The notes beneath the pieces were generated by a model. The model did not search any database and had not been told where the DNA came from. It saw nothing but the letters and a program-made list of their open reading frames with translations. The position numbers and the translations under genes were made by a program. 64,000 nucleotides of DNA from Heterobilharzia americana (lineage: Eukaryota > Platyhelminthes > Trematoda > Strigeidida > Schistosomatidae). The DNA lies in contig OX104134.1 in NCBI GenBank assembly GCA_944470555.2, forward strand, positions 72,782,678 through 72,846,677, read 5' to 3'. This document shows, in pieces, positions 12,370 to 27,600 of the stretch. Numbering within the stretch: position 1 is the first letter of the stretch; every line of letters begins with the position of its first letter.

Positions 12370-13257
12370 TTTTTATGGCTGTGGTTTTGTTTGGCAGTTC
12401 GCGAAGGTTCACATTTTGTTGTCATGTTGGGCTAGTCGTGTTTTAATTGTACTGGTAGTCCGCCTTGATGTTCTTTTGATTAGATGCATCGCCACAGCTT
12501 GTGCAACTTTAAGTGCGAATGATGACCGTATTAAATATTGCATGTACTAGCGGCATTATTTCATGAGTTAACTATCGTTGAGATGGTGAATAATGTTCTT
12601 GCTCAGCATTTCGTTCACAGGCATTCGTTGGAAAATTGCTTGTTGGTTGACCGTATTGAATGCCTCCACTGTGTTAAGGAATGTTGGCAGTATCGGAAGC
12701 CCGGCAGGTAAACGTGTGCTTGGTAGTATCTTGGATAGCGTGAAGATATGATAAATGGTCTTTTTCAATTTTTAAGGCTTTCGTTGTATTTTGAGACTTT
12801 TTGCTGTCTGACTGCATTTTGGTATCAGATGTTTATCGACTGTAGAATTGTAGAGGTGGAGTTACATATTAGAAATTATATTTTTTAGTGTTGTGGGAAT
12901 GTGTATTGGAAATATGCTACTTTGTTTCATTTTTAATCAGCTCATAATGGAGGTTTTACTACTATAAAATATTCTGATACTTAATGTAATAATTTCTAAA
13001 AAGCAGAAACGTATCGGTCGTCGCAAACGGGTGAAACGGGTACCGTCATGCTCTTTGCGATAGTGTATGTTGGATTGAAACCAGTTCCTTAGATCACAAT
13101 AATAGATTTATCATGAGGAAAGTATGCACACATTCTTGTCATTTTCGAGTTGACTGCCGTTTTGACTTTATGTCACATTCTGTTGAATTTGCATTGGAAG
13201 AAGAACATGAAACCTACCGTTTTGAAAAAAGTACCTTGCTTTCTTTTTCTTCCACAG
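12370..13257. other. No exon supported upstream of the first Piezo exon
   Basis: A hydrophobic frame (FAKVHILLSCWASRVLIVL, from 12,400) lies between ggcag and gtagtc but does not match the family well enough to call. Confidence 0.4.
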
Positions 13258-13400
13258 CTGAATTCACGCATTCTTTATGCGTGAAGTATTGGATCGTCGT
13301 TTGTTGTATGAGTATGCTGTTAGTTTCCGTTCAACAACCTGTCGTAGTGTTTCGCATCGTGTATATGGTTATGCTGATCTATTTCATGTTCATTTTCCAA
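13258..13400 (+). CDS. Piezo: Piezo exon: blade helix VKYWIVVCC...FIFQ
   Basis: Starts after a good polypyrimidine acceptor (ttccacag) and ends at a gtaag donor. Translates to a hydrophobic segment with VKYWIVVCC and FRIVYMVMLIYFMFIFQ, which match the family's AKYWIYVC and YKIVYMFLFLLCLTLFQ. It needs two bases at entry and leaves in phase 0, agreeing with the next exon. It is the most N-terminal Piezo exon I can support. The frame is also open upstream of the acceptor, which I take as chance. Confidence 0.85.
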
Positions 13401-16400
13401 GTAAGAATAAGTTTCCATCCTTTTTTTATGTGTGTAAAAGTTCACTTCAACATCAAAATAGTAGCACATTATCGTTATTTCTTGTTATCGCGAAAAAAAG
13501 TAGACGGTTGATAATAGGCCTGATACGATGTAGCATGGTTTATTTTATTCGAGACGGATGACATCATGTGTTTTTGTGTTTGATTGCAGTTCTGCATTGC
13601 TTTAGTATTCTGCAGCTCTGTATCTTACAATTATTTTATTCTTTTCAACGTGCCAAGTCTTATAGTGAATATGTAAGCAGTGCAAAACAACTTCTGTTGT
13701 ATTTGAAACGCATTTCCTGTTTGTAACTCGTGGTTGATTGGTACATGCAACATTTATTTCTTACTTGTAGTTATTAAATGTTTGTGAGTTCAAAGGATTT
13801 AGTTTCTTTGTTTAGCACCTGTTGTCAACACCAAGGTTTTGAGCATTTTTCGTTATGTGAAGCCTGTGAAAAACAGTCATACCTGGCTATAATCATCAGT
13901 AACACATGCTTCTTACACTTTATTTTCACCTAGTTCTAGATCTCACTCTCGATACAGAACGTTTGTACCATAATTCCCTTTGTCAACTAGTAAAGAGCGA
14001 AAAACGTTGGAGTAGAAATATATAAATCCATTTTATTATTGTCATCTGCTTTGAGGTATCTTTTGAGGATTGTCGCTATTTCTGAACTACCTGTTTAAAC
14101 TCTGATGATGCACCTTACTGGCCGGAGAATCAAGCAACAATGAAGCCTTCGTGTGCTGGACTTTAGATTGAGAATGTGAAGTATTTAGGGAAAGGATACC
14201 TGAGCATCTATGTGTGCGTGACAGAAATTCTCGTCCTGATAAGACTTAGTGTGTTCAATCTGCTGTAGAAACGGCGGTGAAGCATAGTTAGTAACCTACA
14301 TCCGAAGGTCGTGTCGAAAAATCGAAATGCACGCAGGAACCTTGTGCACATTCGAGGACCAGGCAATGAGCAACACCTACTGCGTGAGGGCAAATGACAC
14401 TACCTGTCTTGCCAGTGGATTTGCACAACGTCATCCGAACTCATTGGTGCAAGACGACTCATTCCAACTGGTTCTGACTATAATAAAAAGGGGAAGCAGC
14501 TCAGACATAAATCGACCAGTAGTCTTTACAATGACCATTGGTAATGGGTGGGTGGCGAAAACGAGAGAGGTAGAGAAGACAACATCGTTAGGTAATACCG
14601 GGGAACTATTTGCGGTTATTAAGAACACTGGCAGGAAGAAGATGACGGTTAGTGAAGCCATTCTACCTTTCAAGATTCCAAGCAAATGTAGTGCGTTGTA
14701 AATTCTTACATACAGTGAAAGTATCATCGACATATCTAAAGTGGGATGTTGTTTAATTAATTATGCATTTCAGTTTTATCATCTCTGGATTAGCTATACA
14801 AATATCTGCCAATCTAAGGCCTAATGGATTACGATTGTCACTGTCAACTTAGCGATATAGGATGCTATCATATTTCGTACATGTTAGCTGCTTGAATTCG
14901 GTTGTTGGTGGAGGGAGGAGATCGCCGTGCTGGCAGATGTCTAAAGTTTTATGAGGACGTACTCGCATGAATAAGGAAGTCACATCAAAAGACATCACAA
15001 ACTCACTCCACACACTAAGTTGATTTACCGTTTCGATCAACTGAAACGAGTCTTCTGTAGTGCATTTAGCTAACTGTTGAACAACAGGCTCCAATTTTCC
15101 CACTAATCAGTGCGCAACTTTGCGGTTAGGTCAATTAACCATTGGTAGTCTAGGTCTTAATGAAACATTCTCTGAATGTATCTTAGGTAAACCATACATA
15201 AAAGGTAAACGAGTTCTTCAAGGCTTCCAATTATTTTATGAAATAGTTGATCAGCTTCGCTTTCAAAAGTTCTCTGAGTGCTTTCGTAATTCCCTTTTCC
15301 GCTGGATCTGTCATGTCTAACTAACTAACTAACCTACGCAATTTCTTGTTCTAAATCCGACAACATTTGCCTTTCTACCAACCATCCAATTTGCTCAAGA
15401 ATTATCGCTTCTATACAATATATTTATTTACGACATCATTAAATAACATTTTGAGTTCAATTCACACAGTGTCCTTATTTCACTATGTAGTTGTCCTGTT
15501 CTGACTGATCCCATTGAACTAAAGTATGTTAATATTTTATTGTAATATTTTGTAAGCAGCTGATATGGACCGCTAAGTTGATGAAATGAGTCCAAATTAT
15601 TCTGCTGCAATGTTTTTAAACAAAACCTTTGGTTCTTGGCCTTTTTAGGCATGATCTTTTCCAAAAATGGATTTCTGAAGTTCATTGAAAACAAATTATT
15701 GAAATCCTGTTAACCCCCTCGATGACGCATTCTATTGTCTTGGCTATATCTCGCATATATATTTTGTTAATTTATTGTGAAGCGTATACTTGTACCTTCT
15801 ATTTGTAAACCTTTCCATGTTTATCAAATCAAGTAACGTCCAGAAAATGACGAAGGGAATTTAAGACTGGTAGTTTGATTGCAGAAAGACAGGTGTCGTG
15901 ATAATTTAGCACTGATGCCTTGTAGTATCCCTGGCTTTCGTCAGAATTAAGCAAAGTTATAATCCTGATGTAGTAAATGTACATCTGTGTGGTTGAAACC
16001 TTCAACCTGGTTTCATCTAACGGTATTTAGACAACTGATCGATATGACCACTTGTGTAGCAGATGTAACTCAGTCTGCTATTCTATAAAGATGGTAAATT
16101 ATATGTGGTAGTTGATAAAATTAAGCCAAGTAAATAAAAGCAGATTTATAGAATAAATTATTATTCTAATTCATGTGTTTTTATCTGCTGAGGTAATTAG
16201 TGACACGTTGAGCGTTTTCTTTATCCTCCTACTCAAGTGTTAGTTGATGGCGGTTGTGGAACATGGTGGAAGCAACCTCAAAACAACACCCCATCAATTG
16301 CCTCCAACCAAATAAGTTATTAGTAATTCAAACCGCACTTTTCCCGTCATTTGGTTCCTGTGTGATTAACGAGAGAATAGGACTAGGAAAGTGGGAAGAA

Positions 16401-19400
16401 AACAGCTGAAATCCTGTACTATCATCCAAGCTGCATTCATTTGTTGCTAATTTAATATATATGAAACGCATCTAACTTATCTTCCATTTACTTACTTGCT
16501 TTTTTGTGATATTTTGGTTCATCTAACACTATTAAACATCATGGGGGTTTGTAAGGTTGTAGAATGGGGTATTTCTGTAGGCTAAGACGAGAAGTTTAGC
16601 TGTAGTAAGGTTCGAGCTAAATTCTACTTGAAGAATATACTCACTTTTGCACCATACACTTGGGAGTCATGAAAAGAATTACTTGTGTGTACATTATTCA
16701 TTTATTAGTTTTAGATGTACAAACAGTTTTTTATCACGTGATAATATCAATTGAATAGCAACTAGATATCAGGTTCTAAAGAGTTATTTTCCTCCTACCA
16801 AGAAAACTTTTCTATGTTATCTCAAACCCCTGTTGGCGTCGAATGCGGCCCTTAAGGTGGACATGTCTCTCCAAGACCATTAGACAATTTTTTTGACTGC
16901 AGTCAGCCCACTTCAAAACACTACTCAGTTCATATCAGATATATTTCTATACAAGGTTTGAGATCTGAAGTCTCTGTTAATTTCTAGCACTACTGTTAGT
17001 TCAAGAGTATTATAAACTCTTTTCATAACTCACAAATGTTGGTAGATTTATGAGCTGCTTCATTATTCCTAATACTTCTTTTTGATAGATTTCTCTACTC
17101 ATTCACCTTTAATTTCAGATCAGTTATTCTGCCTGGCGTCGTCAAATGCTCTGTTTTTGGTGGTTTATTGTTGTTTATTCCATGGCTATGCTATTGTGTA
17201 TCTACACGTTTCAATTCAACGAGTCACCCAGCTTCTGGCAGCATAAGTTGGGTCTCTCATCTGAGATGTAAGTTTCTGCCTTGTATCGACTTGGATTTAG
17301 GCTAGCTATTATTTTTTAAAGTAGCACCTTACCACTAAGCTATTTCAATAGTTTTAGCAATGAGTTAGTCATAAAAAATAAAATTCCTAGTGGTATGTGA
17401 TTAAATTAAGAACCACACTTATTTTTCTTTCAGCTTAAAGGCTTTTGGACTAGAAACATTTGAAAGTGCTGCTCTTTTTGAACGACTGTTAACACCAGTA
17501 GTATTTCTGGTCGTTATAATTTTACAAGTACACTACTTTCATATACCATTCCTTGAAGCCTCAGCATTGGATCGTTTTCGGTAACTTTTGTATTGTTTGT
17601 GTTAACTATTTCACCCTATGTTGTATTTTTAGTTAAGTCTGATTCGGGTAGTTATAGATTTTAATTGATCGTTGTTTTAATTCTGTTTACACAGAGCAGG
17701 TTCTAAGTTCATGTACAGAGATATAATACCCTTTTTTTCTGTCTCTGTTGCCAACTTTCAGTATGAATTTGCTATATTTTCTACTTGATGTAATGTTGTA
17801 CTGTTTAGAAACACATATTTGTCTAATGCAAATTAATTATCGGGGGCGTTAAAATGAAGGCACTTGTTAACATGTACAGTCATAATCGAATGAATGTAGT
17901 ACGCATAAGGTCGCATCTTGTATGAATAACAGGTCAGAAATAAGTCCCTTTCCGTGCTGTCATATGAATTGATGTTTGAAAAGGATATAAAAGTATAGAA
18001 GGAGTAAAGTACTTTCACAAAGTTGTTAGTTTACAACAGTATTTAAAAGATCCCTAGGATCGATGACTAGCTGCAAGAGGACTGACTGACCTACAAAATC
18101 AACGTAGAATCTCGCACACAGGTGCATCGCCTCAAGTTGCCACACTTCACAGTATTGCAAAAAGAACAGGTGTATAGAAAAGGAGTGACAGCAAAGTAGA
18201 CAAAGTAGCGTGGGAAACAAAATCTGAAGATAAAGATTAGCGTGAATATTCAAACTGAGATGTTGAGGAGTGAATACATCTGTGCCACTGTGTCATCAAG
18301 AGTCCTTAACCACTGATTCTTTTCGTCTCATGACCTCCCATAAGGGGCTGGATGTTGTGGATTTGTATAAACGAATGGTCATATCATCACTGATTACACT
18401 CAATGACAATTTACTGAAGGGAAATCTGGGATTATTTTTATTGTACCGTGGAAGTTTCTTGCTGTTCAGAAATTGTCTTTTTTCAGTGCTGTTTTTAACT
18501 TGAACTCAGTATTATTACTTAATAGCATTATCGAGTGCAGTCGCATTTGAAATCGTCCAATGTTCTTATACACGTTCGGTCAAACCTATTTATTTTCATA
18601 CAGACGCCACTCATCTCCTTGTGTATTAATTTTTTTTGACTAAATTGCAGACTTGAAAGGACTATGCTCCAGAATTGTTTGTTCAGGTGATTTTCCTTTG
18701 AAAAATTAATCCCCACTCTGAAGCCTTATGTACAAATGCCTCAGTGACTGCAAATGCTTGTTGCCTTTGTTCCACAATACGAATGTGGTTGAGCAAGGGC
18801 TTTCATTTGCTCAATTGCAGTTTGATCTTTCATTACTCTTCAAATGGCTGTACAGAAAACGATGTTTATGAAAGCTGTTTATTTAACTGTACCTTCATAG
18901 TTTCAATCCTAATATTGGCAAATTATTTGCCGTAATAATATTTCAGATTACCTCAGGTTTCCAAGGGTTCCGTTTATTCACGGTCTGGCCTTTCCGATGA
19001 TCAAAATTCAGTCATGTCTGTTTCTCCGAGTAGCACCATGTCCAGTAAGTTTTTATTTTCATATTTGACTTTGCTTGTGTACGAATACCTATTCAACACA
19101 TAACTGTTTGTCAGGTAATTTTTCAGCTTACCGGAGATCTGTGACCAGCTTTTGTCCAACCACTGGTTTCTGTTTACTAAGGGGTATTCATTCTTACAGC
19201 GTCGATTAACACTAGTTGTGTTACACTTATTTTATACCCTTAGACTGTCACGTTCATAAATTTCTCATCGGGTATTTTTATCATTTAGGTTATTTCACTT
19301 TAAAAAGTTATGTCTAAGGCCACCATCATGAATTTATCAATTGGGTTAGGTTGGAAGTTTATGCAACAAATGGTTGTCAGTGCTTTCAGTACTTCATTAT

Positions 19401-21648
19401 TTTAATCGCAGCCTTATATAGTAAAGCTTTCCATTAGACAGCCATCAGTGATTGATAATTATTATTAAGGTAGTATTGATCATGGACTGACATTAGTTGG
19501 GGAACCACTGAAAACCTAAGAGCACTGGACAGCTGTTTCGTCCTAGTGTGGGACTCCTCAGGTTAGCTTACTCTAGAGAGATCGTATTAGTCCTGTAACA
19601 TCAACTATTATTATTTGCTTTCGGTCTTAATAAATAAAACATTTATAGGTAAAAAAAGCATTCATGGTAAACGTTTAAAAAATTAAACACGTTTTAAAAA
19701 ATGATGCTAAAAGGTTGGTTAACTTCACATAGCTTTCACGTTAAACGAGAATCCTTCGCGTTTATTATAAACTCTGTCTGTCTCAAGTTTCCAGTAATTA
19801 GGACGCAGTTAAGTTCCATTCATCCAAGTCGTGAAGATAAATCGATGCTACTACTACTACTATCATTTATTCTTATTTTGTGTGGTTTATTTCATAGACA
19901 TTCAGGGTTTTCTGATTGTTCAGAAGTGCTAAGGACTTCAAGTGAACCTACCTTTAAAACAGGCTACTTAAGAAATGCAGTGCCACATTCAGCGGATAAA
20001 GATTAGGTTAAATTTGTTGTTGCGTAAAGGTTAAATCGAATGTTAGGGATTATTAGATCTGTTTATAGTTTTCGATTTTTTTTTACCAGAGTGTGTCTTT
20101 AAGTCAAACTGTTGTTGATCATTTCCATCATTTCAACATCACATTAAAAAATTTTCCTTTTTGAACTCCCCATCATAGAATAACATTATTATACTAGTTA
20201 GAATTCAGAAGGATTCTACGTTTGTGTATACAGGACTTAAGATGTTTCCATTCTATTGGAGTGGCCATTTTCCGTCTCATCAGTTGTGAGCTAATAAAAG
20301 ACACGTTTTATCGGTAACATACGTAATTGTGGTTAACAACCCAAATAGATTAGTATCAGCTTCAAGCACAAGTAGAAGTACTACTTTGTGAAGGGAGTGC
20401 AAAAGGGTTACACTAGGGAAGGAAATACTTGCAAGTAAACCCGATTGTTAGGTATTTCACCTGCTTTTATTTTGTTGAAATAGTGGTATTATGAAGCAAG
20501 TTAGTTAGTCAGTTATTATCTACATGGGGCCTATAGTTACTTTACTGCGTAACAGTCCAAGTTGTCATACTTCTTATAAGCACATCCAAGTACGAGTCAA
20601 CCAGATAAAAGCCGACGTAATGGAAATAGCATAATTAAAAGCCGTAAAAGCTATGGGAAAAGGGGATAAAGCAAATAACGGAATTTAACATAAAGGCCAC
20701 GACGAATATTAGGCTTGTTTGGATATGTATCACTAAGGTCGATTCTAAGCCAAATCACCTGGAGTTTTGAACAGTCGGCTGCAATAGTCACTTGGTCCCC
20801 AACCTGAAAGTCTGCCTTTCCCTAAATAGCTCAGATCAACAGTCAGGGCCTTCATGAACTGATACCATGTTTTCGTCTGTCCACTTTTAACCTTTTTCCA
20901 GACTAATCATATTTAACGCATCCTGCCATGGGTAAAAACGGTGATTATGCGTATGTAACACATATCCCAGTCATTTAAGTCGATGGAAGTTCGCAACCTC
21001 ATTGCTAAGTCTGGTTATCGAAAAGACTTCACAGTTATCGTTTCGAATCAATGAAACTGAAATCCCTGTTCTGCTTAGTCTTGTTTTGAAAATTGTCCGC
21101 ACCAGTAGGGAAAACGAAGTGAATTAAAATATGGATGTTTTCTTCAGAAAGTTTTATTTGCTTGATTTTTCTTTTTTAAAAACGTCTAGTAGACGGGAAT
21201 ACTTTTGTATCTATCGACTTGTTTCTACTTGTCTTCAGTAATACTCTGCTACATAAATAACAATGATTTGTCAGAAGGTGTGATTCAAACTAGGCCCCTA
21301 TTTATATCTAGTGTTAGTTGTGTCACAAAAACATATCTAGTGAGTGACCCAATGAAGTCACTTGATGAAGACTAAGATGTTTGAGGGTTTATACTGTACT
21401 ACGAATTGTTATGATCTTAATTTGCACGGAATGAGGTATTTGGATGTGTTTTGCTAGTCTAGTAATTTTGAGTTATGTTCATCTCCCAGTCATCACACCA
21501 GAAATTTAATTATGAAGGAGTGAGATTTTTTATAAACTAAAGGAGAATATGTTGACCGAAATGGGAGGGTGTTGTCATGTTTCAAATATATTTCACACAA
21601 TGTGCAAACGCTGCTTCATCAAGCATTTACATCGAAGTTATCCAGTGT

Positions 21649-21695
<47 letters not shown>

Positions 21696-24600
21696 TTTTA
21701 TTTATTATTTGTCCCTTGGGTTCCTAATGGAACATAGGGCTTCAGTAGCATGTATCCAGTGCGCTCTGTTCTCTGAAATCATTTGAACGTGGCTCCACGA
21801 CAGCCCACAAGCTCTCATTTCCTCCTCGCACGATCTCCTCCATGTCACCCTCGGACGCCCAACTCGTCACTTCCCATCTGGGTTCCACTCGAGGACCTGG
21901 CCTGGCGCGTAATGTCCCCAGTTAGCCTCCTCAGTGTATGCCCAATCCATCTCCATTTCCTTCCAGTGCATATTCGCTGAGTGATAGGTTCTTGGTTGGT
22001 TCGTTCCCAGAGTTCCTTGTTGCTTATTCTTTCTGGCCATCTGATCTTCAGTAGCGAGCCATTGTAGGCAGTTGTTGATGAATGTCTGTAGCTTATTGGA
22101 AATGTCTTTCGTGACGCGCCAAGTCTCTGAGCCATACAGAAGCACTGACTTGACGTTGGTGTTGAAAATCCGGATCTTGTTCCACATGCTGAGTGCAGTG
22201 CAGTGCAGAAGATCTTCAAACTGGTTTCAGGCTAATGAAAGCCTGTCTTGCTTTTCCGATTCTGACTTTGACATCCTCGTCTGTGCCGTTGCCTGTAGTA
22301 GAAACAGTGCCTCCTAGATAGGTGAAGGAGGTTACTTCCTTCGATGATATTGAAGCTTGTTGTTGTTGTTGTTGGTGTTGGTGTTGGTTGTGTATCTTCA
22401 TCACCTCTGTCTTCTCTATATTCACTTGAAGTCCGATCTTTGCTGCCTCTTCTGTTAACTTGTTAGTTTTTGCCTGTAGATCTTCACGTTTGTGTGACAT
22501 TAGACATAAGTCATGGGTGAAATCCATATCTTCTAGGTTCTTTTGCCCGGTCCAGCCATTGTATCCTCCTCTTCTCGCTCCTCACTGTTTGTTGCATGAT
22601 CCAGTCCACAACAATCAGGAATATCATAGGTGATAGTAGACAGCCTTAAGTCACTCCTGTCTTCACTTCAAGAGCATCACTGAGATTCCCATTGTGAATT
22701 ACTTGGCATGTGGCGTCTTCATGTAGTTGTTGAATGAGGCTGATAAAGGTTTGTGGTACTCCGTAGTATTGAAGCAGTTTCCAAATTACTTCTCGGTCGA
22801 CGCTGTCAAAGGCCTTCTCAAAGTCGATGAAGTTGAGGTAGAGAGCTGATTGCCATTCTATGCTCTGTTCTATGATGATGCAAAGCGTTGCAATTTGGTC
22901 TGCACATGATTTGTACTTCCTGAATCCAGCCAGCCAACCTGTTCTGGTCGTAGTTTTGAATCCAGTGCATCCTTTAGTCTCTCCAGGATGATGCGGCCTA
23001 ATATTTCGCTTGCTGTGGGTGGACAGGAGAGTGATTCCGCGCCAGTTCTTGCAAACACTGAGGTCTTTCTTCTTCGGGAGTTTGACAAGGTAACCCTTCT
23101 TCCAATCACTAGCCAGGTACCTTCGCTTCCTTCCAGACCTTCTGCAATAGTGGTGTGAGCATGTCCGCTGTTGTCTCTGTGTCTGTTCTCAGTGCTTCTG
23201 GCGGTATCCCATCTTGTCCTGCAACTTCCCCGCACTTCAGTAGCCATATGGCGCTCAGGACTTCGACCTTTGTTGGAGGATTTGTGTTCACTGGTAGTTC
23301 TATGGCCGGGGTGCTGGTGGTATTTCTGGACGAAGTGCAGGTAGTGGTGGTGGTCGATTCAAGAGCTTTTTGAAGTGGTCGGCCCATCGTTTCCTTTGTT
23401 TCTCCTCTTTGGTAATTAGATTTCCTTCATCTTTTATTGGTTTCATCTGTGTTGATCTCTTCCCTCCCAGATAGGAACCTGGTTATTTGATACAATGTTG
23501 TCATAACCTCTCTCTGCCTCTCCTACCAGCAGCCTATTCTGCTTCACTTGCCAGTGTTTCGTAGAAGTGTCTTTTGTCGCTGCGTGCACTCTTCACTTTT
23601 TTGTCTAGTGTAGTGTTTTATGCATTGTACTCAGTTCCTCTTCTCGTCGTTCATCCTTGCACTTGTTCATCTTCTGCTTCACCATCATCCTCTCCTGTAT
23701 CAGCTTCAACGTGTCCATCGAGATCCATTCCTGATCTTCTTTCTTCTTCCTTCCTAATACGGCTGTGTAGGTTTCCTTCCACATAGCTTTCAAAGAGTTC
23801 CAGTGTTCATCCACATAGATTTCTTCAGGGATGTTGATCGATATCTCCCATTTTGTCTTGATGGCTGGCTGACGTTAAGATGTCCTTTGTAGTTTCGTCC
23901 TTCAGTTTCTGGGTGTTGAACTTGAGCTGTGGTCTATCACCAGCTTCCTTGAAGGCTTTCAACTTGATTTCGAAAGTAGGTTCCTTGCACTAGGTAGTGG
24001 TCTGAGCTTACATCTGCTCCCCTTCTTGACCTAGTATCAGGTAGGCTGCGTCTCCACTTTCTTCACTTGGAGATAAAGTCGATCTGATTCTTATTGTGTC
24101 CTAGTGTCTGGTGAAATCAACTCCATGTCGCTTTGTGGATATCCTTTTGCTTGAACACAGTGCCTGACTCCAATCACTAAATCGTTGAATGCACAGAAAT
24201 CTGCAAACAATTCTCCATTCTCGTTCATTCCACCTAGCACTTCTCGACCCATGGTTAGTTCTCTTCCTGTGTTGTCTGCTCCCAGTGTGGCTGGCATTCA
24301 TGTCATCCCACCCATTAGAATTTTGATGTCGCCAACTGAGATGGGGTCTTGTCCAGTGTTGATTGAAGTTGTCTGTAGAATTCCTACTTCTGCTCTTCAT
24401 CTGCATTATTTGTAGGTGCGTAGCGTATCATTGTATGATTGTGACTTTCTTTCCTTTTGATTTGAATCTTGTTGTCATGGTCTTGATCGTGGAGGAGATT
24501 GGTTCGCACTGTATGAGAACCTTCGATGCTCTTGGGAACATCATGACAGCCACTCGAAAACTTAGTGTGCTCGACCGGGGTTGTCTTCTGGGTGACAATA

Positions 24601-27600
24601 TCCGAGTAGATAATTGACTCTGCGGTTGACAGTTTGGAGAGTCGACTTCCATTCCATCTGCTTTCGCAAATTCCTAACCTTTTAATGAGATACCTTCTCC
24701 TCTCGTTTGGAATCTGGGCAGCCTTGGTGGGTTCAAACACTGTGCGGACATTCCATGTCCCCACTTTTACTTTCGCTTTCATTGAGAGAAGAAATATTAG
24801 CCAATTGGCTTCCCGAAGGCTTTCACCAACCGGCGTCATTTCGCCTCTCGGATTCCAGCGAGGAATAATTTTGTTTTAATTTTTATATTTTGTTTGTGCT
24901 TTGAAGTTTTTTAGCGGTTGGACTTGTTTTACGGGTAGGGTTCGTAGTCCTATGCCGAATCTTCCCTCTTTACCCGGGCTTAGGACCGGCTAGTAACTAG
25001 TGAACTAGTTAGCCAGGCGAGGTTAATAATAATAGTAATAATAATAACGGTAATAATAATAATATAATGATAATAATAACGGCAGTTCAAGTTATCTTAC
25101 AAATTTTTCCCAACAAATTTGAGAAGTGCTACTTGCATGACTATGACTTTCTTACAAACATTGGTGTATTCGGTGAAATCTGGATTCATTTTGTTGAAGG
25201 TATTTATTTTTATGGATTTATTTGGTCATCTCTCGTAGGCTTACGTTTACTTGTTATGTGGCAGTGCTTATTTTTTAGGTGGTTCAACACTATTTTTTGA
25301 CGTTGATAGGTCTAAAAATAGTACTACTTCAGATATCTGGACTCTCACGTGACTCATTGTTTTCGTTTTATTTTGTTTGTGTTTATTTATTTTTTGAGTG
25401 GAGGTTTGAAGCAAAAAAAACACCGTTGTAGTTGCATTGAGTTTTCAGCTTTTCCTAACATTCTTTGTTTTTTCATTTGTTTGAAAGTTCATATCCTAGC
25501 GTCCTGGAATAGTTGTTGTTCTCTGAACTGTTGTTTGGTAAGTAGGCCGGAGGAGTGATTCATACTGAATACTGACCTTTATGAAGCTTTCGCAGTAAAA
25601 TTCAATTGCAGATGGAATAAATATCGCACAATTGTTATTTTCATTCTGTTTGTGATTAAAGCTATCTTTCTAAGGGTATCAAATTGTTATTGCATACTTG
25701 TAGTATGTTCCTAATTGATCAAATTCCTTTTATTTGTCTTCGAATTAAATTAAGGTTGAACTGTGCACTTCTCTATACTCTGTAGTTGGGACATTGTGGG
25801 CGAAGAGGACAAAAGTAGGTGTTTTTCCCTCTAGGCCTTTGGAATATTGAGACTAGTAAATCGTAAATAGTCAGTAGATGAAACTGGTATCGAGTGCACA
25901 GGTCCAAGTACAGAAACTTTTACGGTTGTCTGAAAGATCACATGACCTCAAGACGTAATGTCAGTTCATGAATCTGTAGAAACTTTCAAAAATGACAGCT
26001 ACTTGTATGATGTATCTAGGAGAATATTTCTTAGTCATTAAGAAGTTTTTATTTCTATTTCTTGGCAGTGTTTCATTGCATCATCTATTTACTCGTATTG
26101 TCATGACTTGGTTTAGATTTCATTGAAGATGTGAACTCAGCATTCCAAATTGTTGTCTCAAAATTGTACTGCTGGGCTGTCAGCCTTACAAATCATTGCT
26201 GGCGTTTCCTTGAAATACATTGGATCAAAATAGTGGGATTAGTTATAATTCTGACGTGTACAAATGAAGTAAGTTTTGTGCTATAAATATCCTCTGAATT
26301 TTTATGCATATTGTAACTTACAATACGACGCTTGTTGTTACATACTAATCGTAGTAATAATAATGTAAATAACTTTTTGCAATCAAGAAATAAATCACAG
26401 AAAGTAACATAACAGCCTTGTGTTCACATGAAGATGGAGAAATATAGAATAACAGGGTGATCAGAAAAGAAGAGAGAACCATACAAAAATAGATTCAAAA
26501 GTTCTCTTTTCTCATGCATTTCTTTTCAGGAACGGAAAACATTCAGAGATCACAGCATTGTCACTATAAAGGCTTAGGCTATGTGCCAAAACACTGAGTT
26601 AAATGTTTTCTACGATTCCGTTTTTGAACTTTTATGCTCTAATAGTTGCTAACCCAAAACAAATGACGTTTCAACATTAGTAAAGCACGTCTTTTCCATC
26701 TAGTCTCTTCTGGTAATAGTAGCTGTTTGAACAAGGTACGCAAGACCTGTCTACTTGACAGGCTTCTGGGTTTGTAGGTGACTTCACTTTTCGAATAACA
26801 TTTCTGATCCTATTTAAGTATGCACTTACATGGTTTTGGCGCTAGACTAGAGTAGTCCTAGGGCGATTGTCAAAGATCCTCAGGTTGCAGTATCCAGGCC
26901 TCACAGATATTGAGCATAGGTGCTTCGAGCTTTGCACCTTTAATCTTTTTCGTTGATTAGGCGTAACAGTGGCCTGAAAAGTCACTTAAGTTGTCATATT
27001 CAGCCTCAGTTGTATGGTCAGAGATTTTGTATATGACATTCCTGCCAACAGATACTACCTCCCAGACGTAAAACCTCTGGCTATTTCCAACAGATCACTG
27101 TCGAGATCACACTTCGAAGTCCTCCTGATTGTTTTCAGGCTGTATCCGTTAGGAGTTAACTGGTTTACAGATACTGTTCCTTCTCAATTGAGTATTAGTA
27201 AAATGACTTTTTGTCATGCACATTTTGTCACTTTTATTGTATATAAGTGAGTATCTTTGTTCGCTAAAGAAGGATATATCGGTCATCTTGTCTTCTAATA
27301 TAAATCCTTGAGCAGTCATCACTCACTAACACTATGACACCAAGTAATCATTTATTCAGTGATTTGTCTTCTTGACTGTAACAACAACCAGGGGTGGTAC
27401 ATAATTTTACCAGAAGTACTTCACATGTCATAGTACGAATCACATAACAGAATTATAGACAATAGTCAACATGTAGCTGAGTGCAGTTTGAATAGCGTGT
27501 TTTTTTGTGGTATAATAAAGAAATACCATTTGCACACTTAAGATGGGAAATTTTCTGCAATAGGCAACCAGTCTACATAATCGCTCAATCGATATTTGAA

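Noticed and set aside
11687..12550. Open frame of 287 codons across the first gap
   Set aside because: Most of it is translated N. The true flanks are 62 and about 60 codons with no motif.
23109..24839. Several minus-strand open frames of 60-150 codons
   Set aside because: They are pieces of one degenerate retrotransposon, not separate genes.
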